Of a stretch of DNA of 64,000 nt, positions 1 to 11,870 are shown piece after piece. The stretch spans positions 84,584,114-84,648,113 of the forward strand of contig CM038228.1 in NCBI GenBank assembly GCA_021442155.1, read 5' to 3'. The DNA is from Cymbidium sinense. Lineage: Eukaryota; Streptophyta; Magnoliopsida; Asparagales; Orchidaceae. Position numbers and translations under genes: made by a program. Positions within the stretch are counted from its first letter, which is position 1; each line of letters starts with the position of its first letter. The notes below the pieces were generated by a model that was not told the origin of the DNA, did not search any database, and saw only the letters and a list, made by a program, of their open reading frames with translations.

Positions 1-1439
1 AAATATAAACATATTATTTTAATCAATTAAATTAATTCCTAAGGATAATCATATCAAATAAAATCATTTAAGATAAACCAAAGCTTCTTTAATGTCATTT
101 TTAATTTCATGTTTTTGATTTAATTTAAGGATGTGAGAAGAGGTTTGTTGATCCTAACTCATTCCCATGTTTGTTAATTCATCTAGCTTAATGAAATATA
201 ATTAAGTTGATTTTATGGATTAATTAGGTTGTAATATGCATTAAATCTATTAATTAACCCTTACCTATATTACCTTAATTTAATTAACCAATTAATTATG
301 AGCCAATATGATATGTGCGTGAATGGAAGATAAATTTGCAATGATCCTAAGAAATAAAAGGGGTCTAATGCAATTGGCTCATGATTAATAGTTAATTAAG
401 TTAAGTAACTTAATCAAGTACTCTTATAATTCTCCCACACATGTGGGCTAATTATAATTTTCTTATGGATTCCTTAGGTTGTTGAACACCAAAGGGTCTA
501 CCCAAGACTTTATTAATTGAGATTCCATGTGATTATAATTTCAATTTGATTAATTGATGATTAATTGATTAAACCTTAATTAATTTAATTAATGAAATAA
601 ACTTAAGGAAATAGATTAAGATGGAGGCCCTAATCTTATCCCATGGGTTCATTCACTGTTAAGAAACTATTAACTACTTATTTAATTAATTTATTACTGC
701 TCATAGGATTAATTAATTTAAAAGATTAATTTGAGCTAAATTAGTTAATTTTCCTAATTAATTAAGCAATAAATCCCAATAATGTTATGGGAGGTAGAGG
801 TCATCCCATTGAATTAATACATAAAGCTTGGGGTTAATTACTTAAGTAATTAAAGAGAAATTAAGTTAATTAATTTTATTATTAAACTTTAATTAAGCCC
901 TAATTATTATTCGAAGTTAATTAAAATTTTTAATAAATTCTCCTCTGAAATATCTTTAAAATGAATATTTATTTGCATTTTTAGGATTATTTTATGATTT
1001 TCTTTATAATTTTTAAAGTTTAGTCGATTTAAATAATTTTCATAATTTTTATAAAGTCTTTAATTTATTATACTAAAATAGACTATTTGAGCTTCAAAAT
1101 TCAATATCCCCCTATTCATAAATTTTTTGACTTAAAATTTTTATGGTAGGTGTATTTTAACTTCAGTTTCAATCTCTAAAATTTTCAGATCAAATTGATG
1201 TATTTTTGGCTTATTAATGAAATTTGATTTTCCCTAAAACTAAAATTAAGCTCAAAATACCCATAGAAATGGAGGATTTTGGGTTTATTGGATTCCTCTT
1301 GGAAAGATGAATCCAACAAGGCCTTATTTGCAATTTTCTATTGAGTACTATATTTCTTATGAATTTTTTATTTTTAGACAATTTAAATAATTTTTTTTTA
1401 AAAAAAACCTCAATTTTTCTACTTAACCAAGTCAGCACC

Positions 1440-1570
1440 ATGCAACGCTATCTGGACCACGTGTTTCCATGTGTTGTCGCATGATTAGGCTATACGGTTC
1501 CACATGGCACACATTGCCGCATGGAGGAACACGATTGGGTCACGCGGTGGCACGTGGCCTTTGAGCGGGA
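1440..1570 (-). promoter_or_regulatory. GC-rich island inside the LTR with CACGTG boxes
   Basis: A short GC-richer patch in otherwise AT-rich LTR holds two CACGTG cores (near 1457 and 1551, the second within GGCACGTGGCC) and several CCACATGG/CATGTGG variants. Equivalent patches lie near 16140-16250, 27110-27200, 48000-48180, 60100-60190 and 63440-63530. CACGTG is the known plant G-box core; CATGTG and CACATG are what CpG deamination of it would leave. Function as a promoter is inference. Confidence 0.35.
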
Positions 1571-2639
1571 AAACGACAGGTTTCAATCGTACGGTCTGAT
1601 CGCAGATCAGATGGTCCAGATTGAATTTCGTGATCTAAGGGATGAAATCAAGCATGACTCTTCTCTAATCCTAGCCATCAGTCCCTATTAATGGGAGATC
1701 AGACAGTTATTATGTCTTCTTCTTCCTAGTGGATGGAAATAACGCCAAAAATAGGGGAACTAAGCGGATGAAATGGAAACCGAATGATGAGGGTCCATTT
1801 TAGGCTCAATTTCAAGGCAATTCTCACCAAAAAACTCTTATTTTTGCATTGGGATTATGTGAAATGAAGAATGCAAGGGATATCTAAAGGATTTTCCTAA
1901 AATTGAGCAAACATCATCACAAACAAGCAATCTTACGGCCGGTTATGGGATTTGAAAATTACCTCACTAGGGCTAATTTTTGTAGAGATGATTTGAACAC
2001 ATTCTTGGATGCAAAATGAAGCTTTAGAATGAATCTGGACTCTTGCCTTGCCTTGGAATGTCGCGATCACCAACGCTCACTTCATCAATCTGATTTAATG
2101 GTGTTCCATCAAAAGAAGTTGGGAATGGGTTTCTCTCCCTCACTAAAGATCCTAGAGCTTCTCTAATGCAAAAAATTGAATTCCTAGGGTGCCTCTTTTT
2201 CTTTGTATTTAATGGTGTTCAAAAATCACCACTAATGGTAATTTTTTGGCTCCTAATGGGTGTACTATGGCTGGTGGTGGTTAGGAATGGTAGGGAATCA
2301 TCCTAGGTGGCTTAATCTGGTTGGCCAAGGCTTGGGAGGTGGTTGGAAAGAGGGATTAGTGGGCACCCTATGGGTTTCAAATGCTCTAATGGGGGAGGTG
2401 AGGTGAATTCACCTCCCCATGAGTCATGGCCAACCCAACCACCTCTTGGGTCAAGTTGGGCAATGTCCTAAGTGCCTAGGTGGACCATTGGAGAGTCCCA
2501 AGTGGCCAAGGAATGAAAATGACCACTTACATAGGTGATTTGTCTAATGTGATACCCTTGACCTAAGGGTAGAATGGTCATTTGGCATTAGATTTGATTT
2601 GGGAAAATATGAAATGAGTCAAAAGTGGTTTAGGCCAAA

Positions 2640-3500
2640 TTTCATGTGATTTGGAGTTCATTTGGTAAGGTTTGGATCAATTTGACCCATTTGGGTCAAA
2701 TTGGATTAAAATGGGTTAGGTTGACCAATTGGTCAAATTGGGTCAAACTAAGGGTTGGGTCAAGTTTATATGACCATTTGGAGTTTGTTGTGTCATTGGT
2801 TTGGTTCAATTTATTTTAGGTTTGGTTTTGGTTCATTTGAGTTCATTTGGGTCAAATGGGTCAAGTTGACCAATTTGACCCAATTTACCAAATTGGCTTG
2901 GGTCATGACTTGGATTGGGTTTGGTTGATCACTTGGAATGTGTTGTAAGCTTTGGTTGAGTTCAATTTGATTTGATTAGGTTTTAGGTTGGTTTGACCCT
3001 TTAGGTCAAGTTCAATAGGTCATTTGGGTCTAGTGGGTCAATTGGGTTCAATTGAGGCTTTGTTCAAGTTCAATAGTCAATTTTGAATGAACTTGAGCCA
3101 TTGATTATAATCAATTTGGTTTAGATTTTGATTTGACCCACCTTGGCCATTTAGCTCAATTTGGGTCAACTTGGTCAAGAGGCGATTGGATTTGGTTTGG
3201 CTCAATTGAAGGTCAAGTCATGTTCAAATGTTGATTTTGGGTTGGTATGAATCATTGGTTTCAAGAGATTTAGCTTAAGTTGCAATTTGGCTAGTTTGGG
3301 TTCACATGGGTTAAAGGGTTGACTTGGTCAAAGGGCTAGGTTGACTTGGTTTGACCAATTTATGATAATTTATCAACCTAAGATGTTTAACAATCATGTC
3401 TTGAAGTTTGGACTGGCTTAATTCACTTTGATTTAGATTGAATTGGATTTTGGTTCATGCAAGTCAAATTGGCCACTTTGGGTCAAATGAGCAAATTAGA
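2640..3500 (-). promoter_or_regulatory. Dense TTGACC/GGTCAA (W-box-like) array in L1
   Basis: This stretch is built from variants of TTTGGGTCAAATTGG and TTGACCAATTTGACCC, giving dozens of TTGAC cores on both strands, many as inverted pairs. TTGAC[CT] is the established WRKY W-box core. The block lies about 1.1 to 2 kb inside the LTR from its 5' end, where U3 promoter or enhancer sequence would be. Regulatory use is inference; a simple degenerate minisatellite would look the same. Confidence 0.45.
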
Positions 3501-3689
3501 TTTAGTTGGCTTGATTTTGGGTTGAGTTTGATTTAGTTGAGTTTAAATATGGATTTGAGATTGATATATAAATCCAATTGCAATTGGCTTGAGTTCAAAT
3601 GAGTTTTGGTTCATTTAAAAATTTCAAGTCAAATGGGCTAAGTTGGGTTTGACATGGGTTACTTTTGATTTTGCTTTATAATTGTAAAT

Positions 3690-4300
3690 TTAATTTATAT
3701 TTGTGATGGTGATTAAGGTATAATTGATTCATGAGAAAATCAATTGATTTTGGGTTGAATTTGAATGGAATTTAACTAAGTCCATGGAGTTGGCTTAAAG
3801 GGTTTAAATTTTTGATTTAGTTTGATTTAGTTTTGATTATTTGATTATAGATTTGATTTAAATTTAGTAAGATAATTGATGTAATAATTGATTCATAAGA
3901 AAATCAATTAATTGGAAATGATTTCGGTTAAGATTTGGCTAAGCTCATGAAGGTTAGTTCATAGGGCTTATAAAGGGTTTTGATTTATTTTGATTTATTA
4001 AGATTTAATTTTGATTATTTGAATGTAGATTTGATTTATATTTAAGAAGATGATTGAAGATATAAATTGATTATAAAAAAATCAATTAATTTTGGATTGG
4101 TTTGGATGGGATTTTGTCTAAGTTCATGATGGTTGATTCACATGACTTAGAAGAGTTTTGATTTGATTGTAGATTTTGGCAAATTGGATTTGGAATTGGG
4201 TTTGATTGTAAGTTTGATAGACTGATTAAAGGGTTGAATTAATATTTGAGGAAATCAATTGAGTTTGGATTAATCTGAGTTTGGCTAAGTCCTTAGGATA
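3690..4300 (-). repeat. 170-bp tandem repeat at the 5' end of LTR L1
   Basis: The marker AAAATCAATTRATT recurs near 3735, 3899, 4077 and 4251, a spacing of about 164 to 178 bp. Each unit also carries an imperfect ATTTATATTTRT palindrome and a GGCTAAG motif. The same array occurs at the start of the other LTRs. Confidence 0.65.
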
Positions 4301-4830
4301 AAATCATAAGCTTAGATTGATTTGATTTGATTTAGGTTTGGAATTGGTTATAGATTTCAATCATTTGATTTGTAATTTGAATATGAATTTAGATTTTGTA
4401 TTGAATGTTTTAATTGAATTTGAGGTTTGGTTTTGAGTGGGTGAACTTAAGTCAGATTTAGGCTAGTAGGTGAGTCTCTTTATCCATTAGGCATAGCCTA
4501 ATCTTATGACTAACCTTTCTAAATATCTAGGTTTAGGTTAAGTGTTCACCTAATCACTAAAAGTATCTTATGACTATAGAAATATTAGTGTCTAAAAGAC
4601 TCCTAAGTATAAAATGAGAATATTGAGAACTCACTCCAAAAGTGAGGTCAACACTCTTCTAACTACATTTTGGCATTATGCTCCGTTGTGAACTTGCTAC
4701 CCACAACTATCCTTAATGATGGGAGTTGGACTTGTAATGGTAGAACAGCTTCGATGGATACACTAAGGATAAAGGAGTAGACTAAGTTGGAGTCATGTAT
4801 GTGGTGATAGGCCCACAAGGCTTCAACTAA

Positions 4831-5500
4831 TTGCTCATGTCACTACCACTTGTTATCGTCCAGTGTATTCTTCACTATTTGGATGAGAGTTTTGTTGAAG
4901 GCTTTTGCCAAGCCGTTTACCCTTGGGTAGTAGATGGTAGAATATCTCCAATCTATGTTGTGTCTCTGGGCAAAGTTATTAATCTTGGTACTCTTGAATG
5001 CGCATTCATTATCGATATAATTCATGAGGCACAAACCTATATACGATATGGTTTCTAAAAAACTAGAGCACATGCTGAGTTGTGACCTCTTTGAGCGAAA
5101 TCACCTCTACCCATTTGGAAAAGTAGCAGGTAGTGGCTATGATGAACCAATGACCATTAGAAGAAGTAGGGTCAATCGGACCCACTATGTCGGTACCCCA
5201 ACACTCGAATGGTCATGAGGCCAATGTAGGATGTAGAATATTAGGTGGTTGGTGTAGGACCACATTGTGTACCTCACATTGGTGGCATCACCTAGCTATG
5301 TCCATGCAATCTGTAATCATCGATGACCAGTAGTATTCTAGTCTCTTGACCTTGGTTTTCATCTTTGGACTGGCTTGGTGAGCTCCACATAATCCTGAGT
5401 GTACCTCGGTCATGATCTTACGGGCTTCATGTTTATATAAACAACGTAACCACATATGATCGAAGGACCACCCATATAAGGTGTCATCCATGAGAGAGCA
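4831..5500 (-). pseudogene. Ty3/gypsy integrase remnant
   Basis: Integrase joins element DNA to the host genome. The N-terminal HHCC zinc-binding part is visible at 5491-5288 (EVHSGLCGAHQ, then YYWSSMITDC). The catalytic core follows with WGTDIVGPI (first Asp kept), SNGHWFIIAT, YIDNECAF (second Asp kept) and NGLAKAFNKTL. In the last motif the usual catalytic Glu (NGLAEA) is Lys, codon at 4903-4905, so the DDE triad is broken. At least one in-frame stop precedes WPFECWG. It is the 3'-terminal domain of pol, about 180 bp before the 3' LTR. Family assignment is firm; activity is excluded by the stops and the Glu change. Confidence 0.85.
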
Positions 5501-5709
5501 GGAAAGTGCTCTCTACTTCATCTAATGGGCTAGTGACTTCTCTTAATTTTTTTCCATTATTTAAGTAATCCATGAATGCTTGCCTCAATCCAACTCCCCA
5601 TCCTTTTTGGCAATAGCAACATCCCCTTCAAGAGAGTATTTCTCGATGAGTTTAGTATCAATAAGGGATAAGACTTATCTATTTTGGACCCTTATTGATA
5701 TAGACTCAT

Positions 5710-6130
5710 CTTTCAGACATGTCAACTCCTTGGCAAATTTGGCTAAAGCATCTATTACACCAATTTCTCCTTAAGGAATCTTGTAAATGGTAACCTCTAG
5801 GATTTGGACCAACAAGTCCATAGTGTATTTATGGTAGTGATAGAGCTTAGGCTTTAGAACCTTGTAAGACCCAACGATTTGATTGATGACTAATTAGGAA
5901 TCCCCATAGATATTGATGTTCTGGATGCTTAGAGTAATAGCTAAATCCAGTTCAACAATCAAAGACTCATATTCAACTTTGTTGTTGGTGCAAGGATTGG
6001 ACAGGTGATATGAGAATCTCATCATTATGGTCCAGAGTTAGGAGAACTACTCCTACCCCCGCATTCCTGGATAGTAGATTATGGTTCTTCTCCTCTTTGA
6101 GAGAAAGTCATACCATCAAAGTACATCTCC
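5710..6130 (-). pseudogene. Second (archaeal-type) RNase H domain of a Tat element
   Basis: The minus-strand translation gives YFDGMTF near 6125, then NNKVEYESLIVELDLAI and LSIQNINIYGDS with one stop straight after, then LVINQIVGSYK and, further on, VIDALAKFAKEL. These match the aRNH module (first Asp in YFDG, Glu in EYE, Asp in YGDS, late Asp in DALA) found only in Tat/Ogre-type plant Ty3/gypsy elements, between the ordinary RNase H and integrase. Stops after YGDS and before GEIGVIDALA make it a pseudogene. The acidic catalytic positions themselves look conserved. Confidence 0.8.
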
Positions 6131-6139
6131 CAGTAGCAA

Positions 6140-6760
6140 ATTCTTGTGTCCCCTAAGTTCATGATTTGCTCATCGGAGGTCATCACTAAGTGGAGAGTCA
6201 AGAAGTGGGTGTGCTGCTAAGAAATCTGCAAGTTCTTGTCCTTTCATCGCACGAGGGTATGAATGTATTATCAAACTGTGATAAAATCATGGACCAACAT
6301 ACCAACCATCCAAATAGCATCGATCATTCATGAGATACTATAGTGGATTGATCCTAAAGATCAAGTTCACCTTATGAGAAAGCATGTAATGTCATAGCTT
6401 TTGGGATGTAAAGATTAAAGCTAGGAAATGATTCTCAATGGGTGGATAGTTTACTTCAGTAGGGATTAGACGATGGCTAAGGTAGTAGAGCACATTTTCC
6501 TTCCTCTCATCATTGGCTTGACCCAAGAAAGAGCCAAGGTAAGTCATCTAATGCAGCAATGTATAATATGAGTGGCTTGCCCTGGATATGGGCTGCTAGA
6601 ATTGGCGGATTCATTAGGTAGTGCTTGATATATTCGAAGGCATGCTGACACTTATCATCCCAGTTGAACTTGACATCCTTTTTGACAAGTGCTATGAATG
6701 GCTGGCATCTTCCTGATATGTTGGATATAAAGTATCTTAGACATGCCAACCTCCCTTAAA
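6140..6760 (-). pseudogene. Retroviral-type RNase H domain of pol
   Basis: From 6749 downward the minus strand encodes RYFISNISGRCQPF, FNWDDKCQHAFEYIK, NPPILAAHIQGKPLILYIA, then after a break LYYLSHRLIPTEVNYPPIE, HYMLSHKVNLIFRINPL and KGQELADFLAAHP. These are the RT-RNase H hinge and the RNase H fold of Ty3/gypsy pol. The Asp expected in LY.D near the domain start reads Ile-Ala (LYIAALDD), and several stops are present. The domain removes the RNA strand during reverse transcription. It sits between RT and aRNH as expected. Confidence 0.8.
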
Positions 6761-7500
6761 ATGATCTGAGTTGAGTTAAACTTTTAGGGGGTGGCATTTC
6801 TAATATTGCCTTGATCTTCTCCGGATTGATTTCGATTCCACGGTGTCAGAGAACAAACTTAAGTAATTTCCTTGAAGCTACTCCAATTACACACTTCACA
6901 GGGTTCATTTTGAGGTTAAATTATCTTAACCATTCAAAAACTACTCTCAAGTTTTTCCTTGTGACCATGAGATCATCAACATAATATTTGACTTGATGAT
7001 CAATGAGTTCATTAAAGATTCGAGTCTTGCCCACTAGTATGTAGCACTGGCATTTTTAATGATGAAATGCATGACCATATAGTAATAGATTGTGATCGGG
7101 TTCTAAAAGTAGTGATTCTTTCATTTTAGGGACCATCTTAATTTGGTAATATCTAGATGAGCCATCCATGAAAGAGAATATTGCATGAGATGAGGCAATG
7201 TCCACCATCAATTCTGGTATTAGTAGTGAAAATTCATTTTTGGACATGCCTTATTTAAGTCCCTAAAATCGACGCTTATGTAAATTTGGTCATTCTTCTT
7301 CTTAACTGGATGACACTGGCCAACCAAGTATGGTATTTTTCTTCTTGGATAAACTAGCATCAATCAATTTCTTGATTTTAGAAATGACTTGTTGTTCAAT
7401 GTCTAATCTCATGTGTCTAGGAGATTGCTTCATAGGGTTAGCACTAGGCTCTATTGCTAGTTTGTGGACTGCTACGTCAGGAGATAAACTGAGCATCTCT
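6760..7500 (-). pseudogene. Reverse transcriptase domain of pol
   Basis: The region begins with LAIEPSANPMKQSPRHMRLD, continues with ISKIKKLIDASL and ELMVDIASSHAIFSFMDGSS (fingers and palm, first catalytic Asp in FMDGSS), then GYNQI-type RYYQIKMVP, and keeps the active-site YYVDDLMV at 6972-6986. These are the standard Ty3/gypsy RT motifs in order. Frame changes and stops separate the pieces (7496-7302, 7247-7056, then the YVDD part), so no functional enzyme is made. The catalytic YVDD is nevertheless unchanged. Confidence 0.85.
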
Positions 7501-8750
7501 TCATAACTCTATGTGAAGAAATCCTTAAACTCAGTCAATAGCCTAACTATGTCATTGGTTTTAGCTTTATTAAACAAGGAACTGATGTATGTCAGGCATG
7601 GATTACCTACAGTTCCTAAATTGATTTCCTTGAGCTCGTCAATGGTTGACTTGATCTATTCTTCAAACTCTAGCGATGCATCTTTGGCTTCAAAATATCT
7701 AAACCATCTAAAGTTTCTAAGCACACTTCCTCATATGAGTTAATGTGATTTTAAAATAACCTATTAGATTCCAAATGATTGGTGATGATTAAGTAGTAAT
7801 CATCATAATCGACTGAACCCACTATACCAAATCCTAGTCCCAATCTTTATTGAAATCTTTTGCATTTATTCTTCCATATTCTTTCAAAATAGTCTGACCT
7901 ATTCTTTGACCAAGTATGTGGGATTAACCCTTTCTTTGCTATATTATGAACATATGATGAGTATCAATCAAAAGGCAATTCTATTAAATCTTTATATTAA
8001 TCATCCTTAAGTTCTACATCAACTTTCTGACTTGAAGATGATGCTCCCAGAAAGAACCTCTGAGTCTTCACATTTGTAGATGATTTAGGGGCTTCTTTAA
8101 CTACCAAACCCTTAACATTTTGTGGGGATAGTGGGGTTAGAGCTAAGGTTCCCAACTGATGCCTAACTATTTCACATATAGACTTGGATACACTTATGCT
8201 TTGCTTTGAAGCCTAGTCTTCATCGTTACATGGCTCAAGTGTCACCTCCAAAGGAATCTGCTACTAAGAAGAGCTAGCTAGTGTGTTAACCATATAACAC
8301 TCATCCTCTAAATTAGATTCTAAGTCTATATGATATTAGGTGTACTCCTAGTAAATGGGACATATTTCCTATTGGGTGGCCAATAAAGAGGTTTTCCATG
8401 CCTAGGACTACCTTTGAACTTGCCTCTTCCTCTTCCTGGTGGGGATCGGATCATCCTACCCATATGTTCGAATGGACTAATGAACTGTGGTTGGAATCTA
8501 ATGTCAGGCTCCACTTCCTCCTCCAAGTTTATTTCTAGCTCCCTTTTATTTTCTTTTTCATTTTCTTTTTTCCTTTTCTTTTTCTTTTTCTTTTTCCTTT
8601 TCCTTTTCTTTTATTTTTGAACTTTGGCCAAGTTCGTAAGAGTAGACTTGTTGATTTTGAGGGAGGTAGTAGATCGTATCCTCATATATACTGACCTCGT
8701 GAATTGAAAATGGCTTAAGATCTCCTTTGACATAGTAGGCGATCCCACCT
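7500..8750 (-). pseudogene. Protease-RT linker of pol, with Arg/Gly-rich and Lys/Glu-rich low complexity
   Basis: After the protease the minus strand continues with VPSFLYQCMKCMRGG and YYVKGDLKPFSIHEV, a segment commonly seen after protease in this element group. It then runs into a Lys-Glu repeat (coded by the pyrimidine run at 8541-8625) and a basic stretch with PPGRGRGKFKGSPRHGKP near 8440. The rest, down to 7500, is degenerate. No separate gene is recognised. Confidence 0.5.
8541..8625 (+). repeat. Polypyrimidine TTTTTC/TTTTCC microsatellite
   Basis: Near-uninterrupted TTTTTC and TTTTCC units. On the minus strand these read as AAAGAA-type units and encode an alternating Lys-Glu tract in the pol linker. 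Confidence 0.85.
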
Positions 8751-9290
8751 CTCATACACTTCATGCACTGATATAGAAATGATGGAACCATATTTTTTCA
8801 TGTATCCAAGATCTCCCAAGCAAAGAATTAAAAGATGTATCCGAGTCTATAATGTGAAACTTGGCTTCAGTCTTCCAATCATATACCTCCAAGGGTAACA
8901 CTATGGAACCTAAGGCACTCTCACCTTGTTCATTGAATCCTCTCAACATCATTCATTCTTTTTGGAGTTTGGAGATGTCGATCCTCAAGTTGGCAAGGGT
9001 TCTTATATCATAATGTTGACTGATGCACCTGGCTCAATCAACACTCTTGATAGCTTATATCTGCCAACATCCACTAGAATGTAAAGAGGATGGTTATGCT
9101 CGGTTGTCCCTAGAAGTAAGTCTTCATCATTGAATGTAACTCCTAAGATGTCCTTCGAGTGGCATGCCTCCTCTTTAGTAGTGGTCAACTGAGCTAAGCA
9201 TATCTCAGGATCAAGTAAAGCCTTGATTACATATTCCCTCATCGCTTTAGATAAGATAAGGGCATCATATATGCTTAACTTTGTTGACAA
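8750..9290 (-). pseudogene. Retrotransposon aspartic protease remnant
   Basis: The translation from 9290 has ILVDVGRYKLSRVLIEPGAS and SVNIMI, the region of the active-site loop, where the usual catalytic Asp before the Gly reads Glu (IEPGAS). After a frameshift LRGFNEQGESALGSIVLPL and FHIIDSDTSFNSLLGRSWIH follow (8952-8761), the C-terminal half with the ILGR-like motif. The protease would process gag-pol. Two frame changes and the Glu substitution mark it as dead. Confidence 0.8.
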
Positions 9291-10149
9291 CTTTCTAAGA
9301 TGAGCTAGGACATTGTAATCAACTCTGGCTTAGTCCTCCATAAGCATATCCATATGTGGAGCATTCTATGGAGAGGCTATCTGCTCACTAGAACTAATGA
9401 CTAGCTTACCCTTATCCTAAGGTGCTATCCTAAGAGGTGAACTTTGCCACTGCGTAGGTTGAGTTCAGTGACTTCATGTGGCGGGTTGGTTGAAAGTTTT
9501 ACTTGCTCATCAGGCATACCTTCAGCTTCTCTATGGGACCCTCAGTCAACGACTCCAAGTCAATCTCAATGGATGAATCAAATTAATTCTGAAAAGGAAA
9601 GTCTGGCTCTGAATCAAAAGAGAAAGGATCAAAATTACTAGAGCTATTACTATTATTTAGACTTGGAGAGTTTTCAACATGAATAAAATCAAGAGCATCA
9701 TAAGTGGATAAAATATAAGTGGAATCTATTTTCTTCATTGATTTCTTTCAAGGTGGAGGTACATGCTAGAAATCAAGAAAAGTAATCGAAGTGAGGGTTT
9801 TAGTGCCCTCATCCATAGATACAATGCTCCTGCTAGTAGAAGAAGAGCTGGATGAAGTGGTAATAACAACAAAGGTGGAAGGAATGCTACACTTGGATGG
9901 TGCTTGTGCTACTGGACTATCCCGGGTAAGTGTGGATTACTACTACTGCTGATCTCCCACTCTCCCCAAGTTATCTTTTACAATTTGCAAACCTTCCTTG
10001 ATGTTGGAGGTTTGAGTTGCCTCAGGCACTTGCAAGAAAAGTTTCTGATCTTATAGATGATTGTTTTAGAGATTTGGGATAAGGAGATAACCCAACCTTC
10101 CTTTATTTTGAGAGGATCACATGTATCCCCAAGGATTACTCTAACTAAA

Positions 10150-11700
10150 CTAGATGGTTATTCCAATAAGTATTCTTTAGGGATAATAATGGTGCCCAAC
10201 TTGTAGCTACACTCAAGCCAGTCTTTGAAAGTAATGCAATCCTCTAAGACATGGCCTAGCATACGGTGGTAGGGGTAAAAGTTAGGATTATCGCTCTTGC
10301 CCACTTCCTTTGGCCTCTTAGGCTGATAACTAGAAATCAAGTTTCTTTAAGAGATTCTTAAAGATTTTCCTGACTACCTCCCTCTTCAATGAATAAGGCT
10401 TGTTTAATTTATCCAGAAGAGTGGGTGGATAGTAGCTACCTAGCGATGGATAAGAATACCATTGCTGAGTGTACTGCTATGGAGGAGGTGCAATGGTAGT
10501 TGTGGTGGTGGATGATGGAGAGGTGGCAAAGGAAGCTACTAAGCTCATGGTCTCTCAAACTAAACTCTAGCTGGCTGCTTCCCTCTATCCACTAACACCA
10601 TTGTCCCTGGCCTCTTCTTAAACACTTTCTATGGCTTGGGTTTGGATGATTGGTCTTGGAAAGGCAACTATTTGGCTTTCTCTTATATACTGGCCTCCTT
10701 GTTGGTTAATTTCTCAAAGGTTTTGATTGTGAAGCCCTTGAGCATGAAAGAAACTAGGCCATGGATATTCTTGAGAAGAATTTTAATGGCATGCTGTTCG
10801 GACAACTGTGGTTCTCATTTCATACTCATGTTACACCACCAAAGAATGTAATCAATAAAAAACTTGTTGGGATTTTATTTTACTACAACGAGGTCACCCA
10901 CAGTTACCGTTATTGGGCTCTAACAAATCTCTTGACAAAGAGTTTCTCCAACTCAGCAAAAGTCTTTATTGAATTATTGGGCAGTTCGATGTATCAATCA
11001 AATGCAACCCCTGACAGACTACTAATAAACAAGTAGAAGAGAAGTGCATCGCTACCATCGTTGTTATAATAGCTGGCTCTAAAATGTTCCATATGCAGTC
11101 GTGGGTTTCCACTGCCATCAAAACTTTTGAAGGATGGTGGCACGTACCCCTTGGGGTTTTGGACTACATCAAATTCCTCTGAGTAAGGTCTACTCTTTAG
11201 AATGGATGAGCTCCACTTATTGCTCCACCATCTGCTTGATATCTTCTTCATATACGGAGGTACTATCTATGACCTAGCTATGCAAACTACTAGTATCCTG
11301 ATCTACGGGAGAGGCACTCTTGGGAGGATCTAAGACATGAAAGAGCTCAAGCTGATCGGCCTCCATGGGACTGGGCTGTGAAATTGGAGCTTAGTTCTGG
11401 AGTGCTAAAACTACTGCTAATAAATCCTCAACCCTCCTCTTCATCCTGCTGATCTGCTCATCCTTTTGCCTGAGCTGCTGAAGGAGGTGCTAGGTTGAAT
11501 GAGAGGTGTCACCTTCCTCGATCACAACACCCTCTTAACTTTGATGGTCTCTGTAGAGGGATCCTCGAGTATTGACCATATGGATTTCTATTGAATCCTC
11601 AAATAAGTCATCCTCGTCGGGTCAAAATCTACTCCACCCTCTTCTTGATCCAAATGATCACTCACAAGAAGTTGTTTTTTCTTGACAAAGTAGCCTTCTA
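10150..11700 (-). pseudogene. Ty3/gypsy gag remnant with zinc-binding motif
   Basis: Gag forms the virus-like particle. The N-terminal part (about 11700 to 11300) is acidic and then coiled-coil-like with repeated Arg/Leu residues. The core at 11251-10994 reads RPYSEEFDVVQNPKGYVPPS, FKSFDGSGNPRLHMEHFRAS, the typical retrotrans_gag start. Near 10300 the motif FYPYHRMLGHVLEDC resembles a zinc knuckle with the first Cys changed to Tyr. Frameshifts and stops occur throughout. It lies next to the 5' LTR, consistent with its place at the start of the internal region. Confidence 0.75.
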
Positions 11701-11870
11701 GGATATCATCATCTAGTGAATCCATCTACTTTTCCGGCCAACGGTATAAAACCCACCCATGGTGGTGACTATAAGATTGTGCTCATCTGAATCTATATAT
11801 CGGACACTACCTACTGATGGATTGCTCTCCCTAGGGGGATCAACTTCCATAGGGACTGTAATAGTATCCA

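Larger units (their letters stand above)
1..4653 (-). mobile_element. Giant-LTR family, LTR copy L1 (3' LTR of the gag-pol element, cut by window edge)
   Basis: Read on the minus strand, this LTR begins at 4653 with TGTTGACCTCACTTTTGGAG and runs out of the window. The same series of blocks recurs at 11871-19074, 21905-30357, 45286-53304 and from 60247: a 170-bp repeat, a TTGACC-rich block, a mixed block with a short GC-rich island near 1440-1570, then a TTAATT-rich block. It abuts the integrase end of the gag-pol region, and the minus-strand bases just outside it (AGTTAGAAGAG) are purine-rich, as expected for a polypurine tract next to a 3' LTR. The sense strand is rich in A and C and poor in G. 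There is no coding capacity; short open frames here are translations of the repeats. Confidence 0.8.
4654..11870 (-). mobile_element. Internal region of a Tat-lineage Ty3/gypsy retrotransposon (dead)
   Basis: On the minus strand the order is gag (about 11700 to 10150), protease (9290-8750), linker, RT, RNase H, a second archaeal-type RNase H, then integrase (5500-4831). It is flanked by two LTRs of the giant family. A dual RNase H is diagnostic for the Tat/Ogre group of plant Ty3/gypsy elements. Every domain is broken by stops or frameshifts, so it is non-functional. A possible primer-binding start, TGGATACTATTACAG, directly follows the LTR if the LTR ends ACCACA at 11871; I do not match it to a tRNA. 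Confidence 0.85.
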
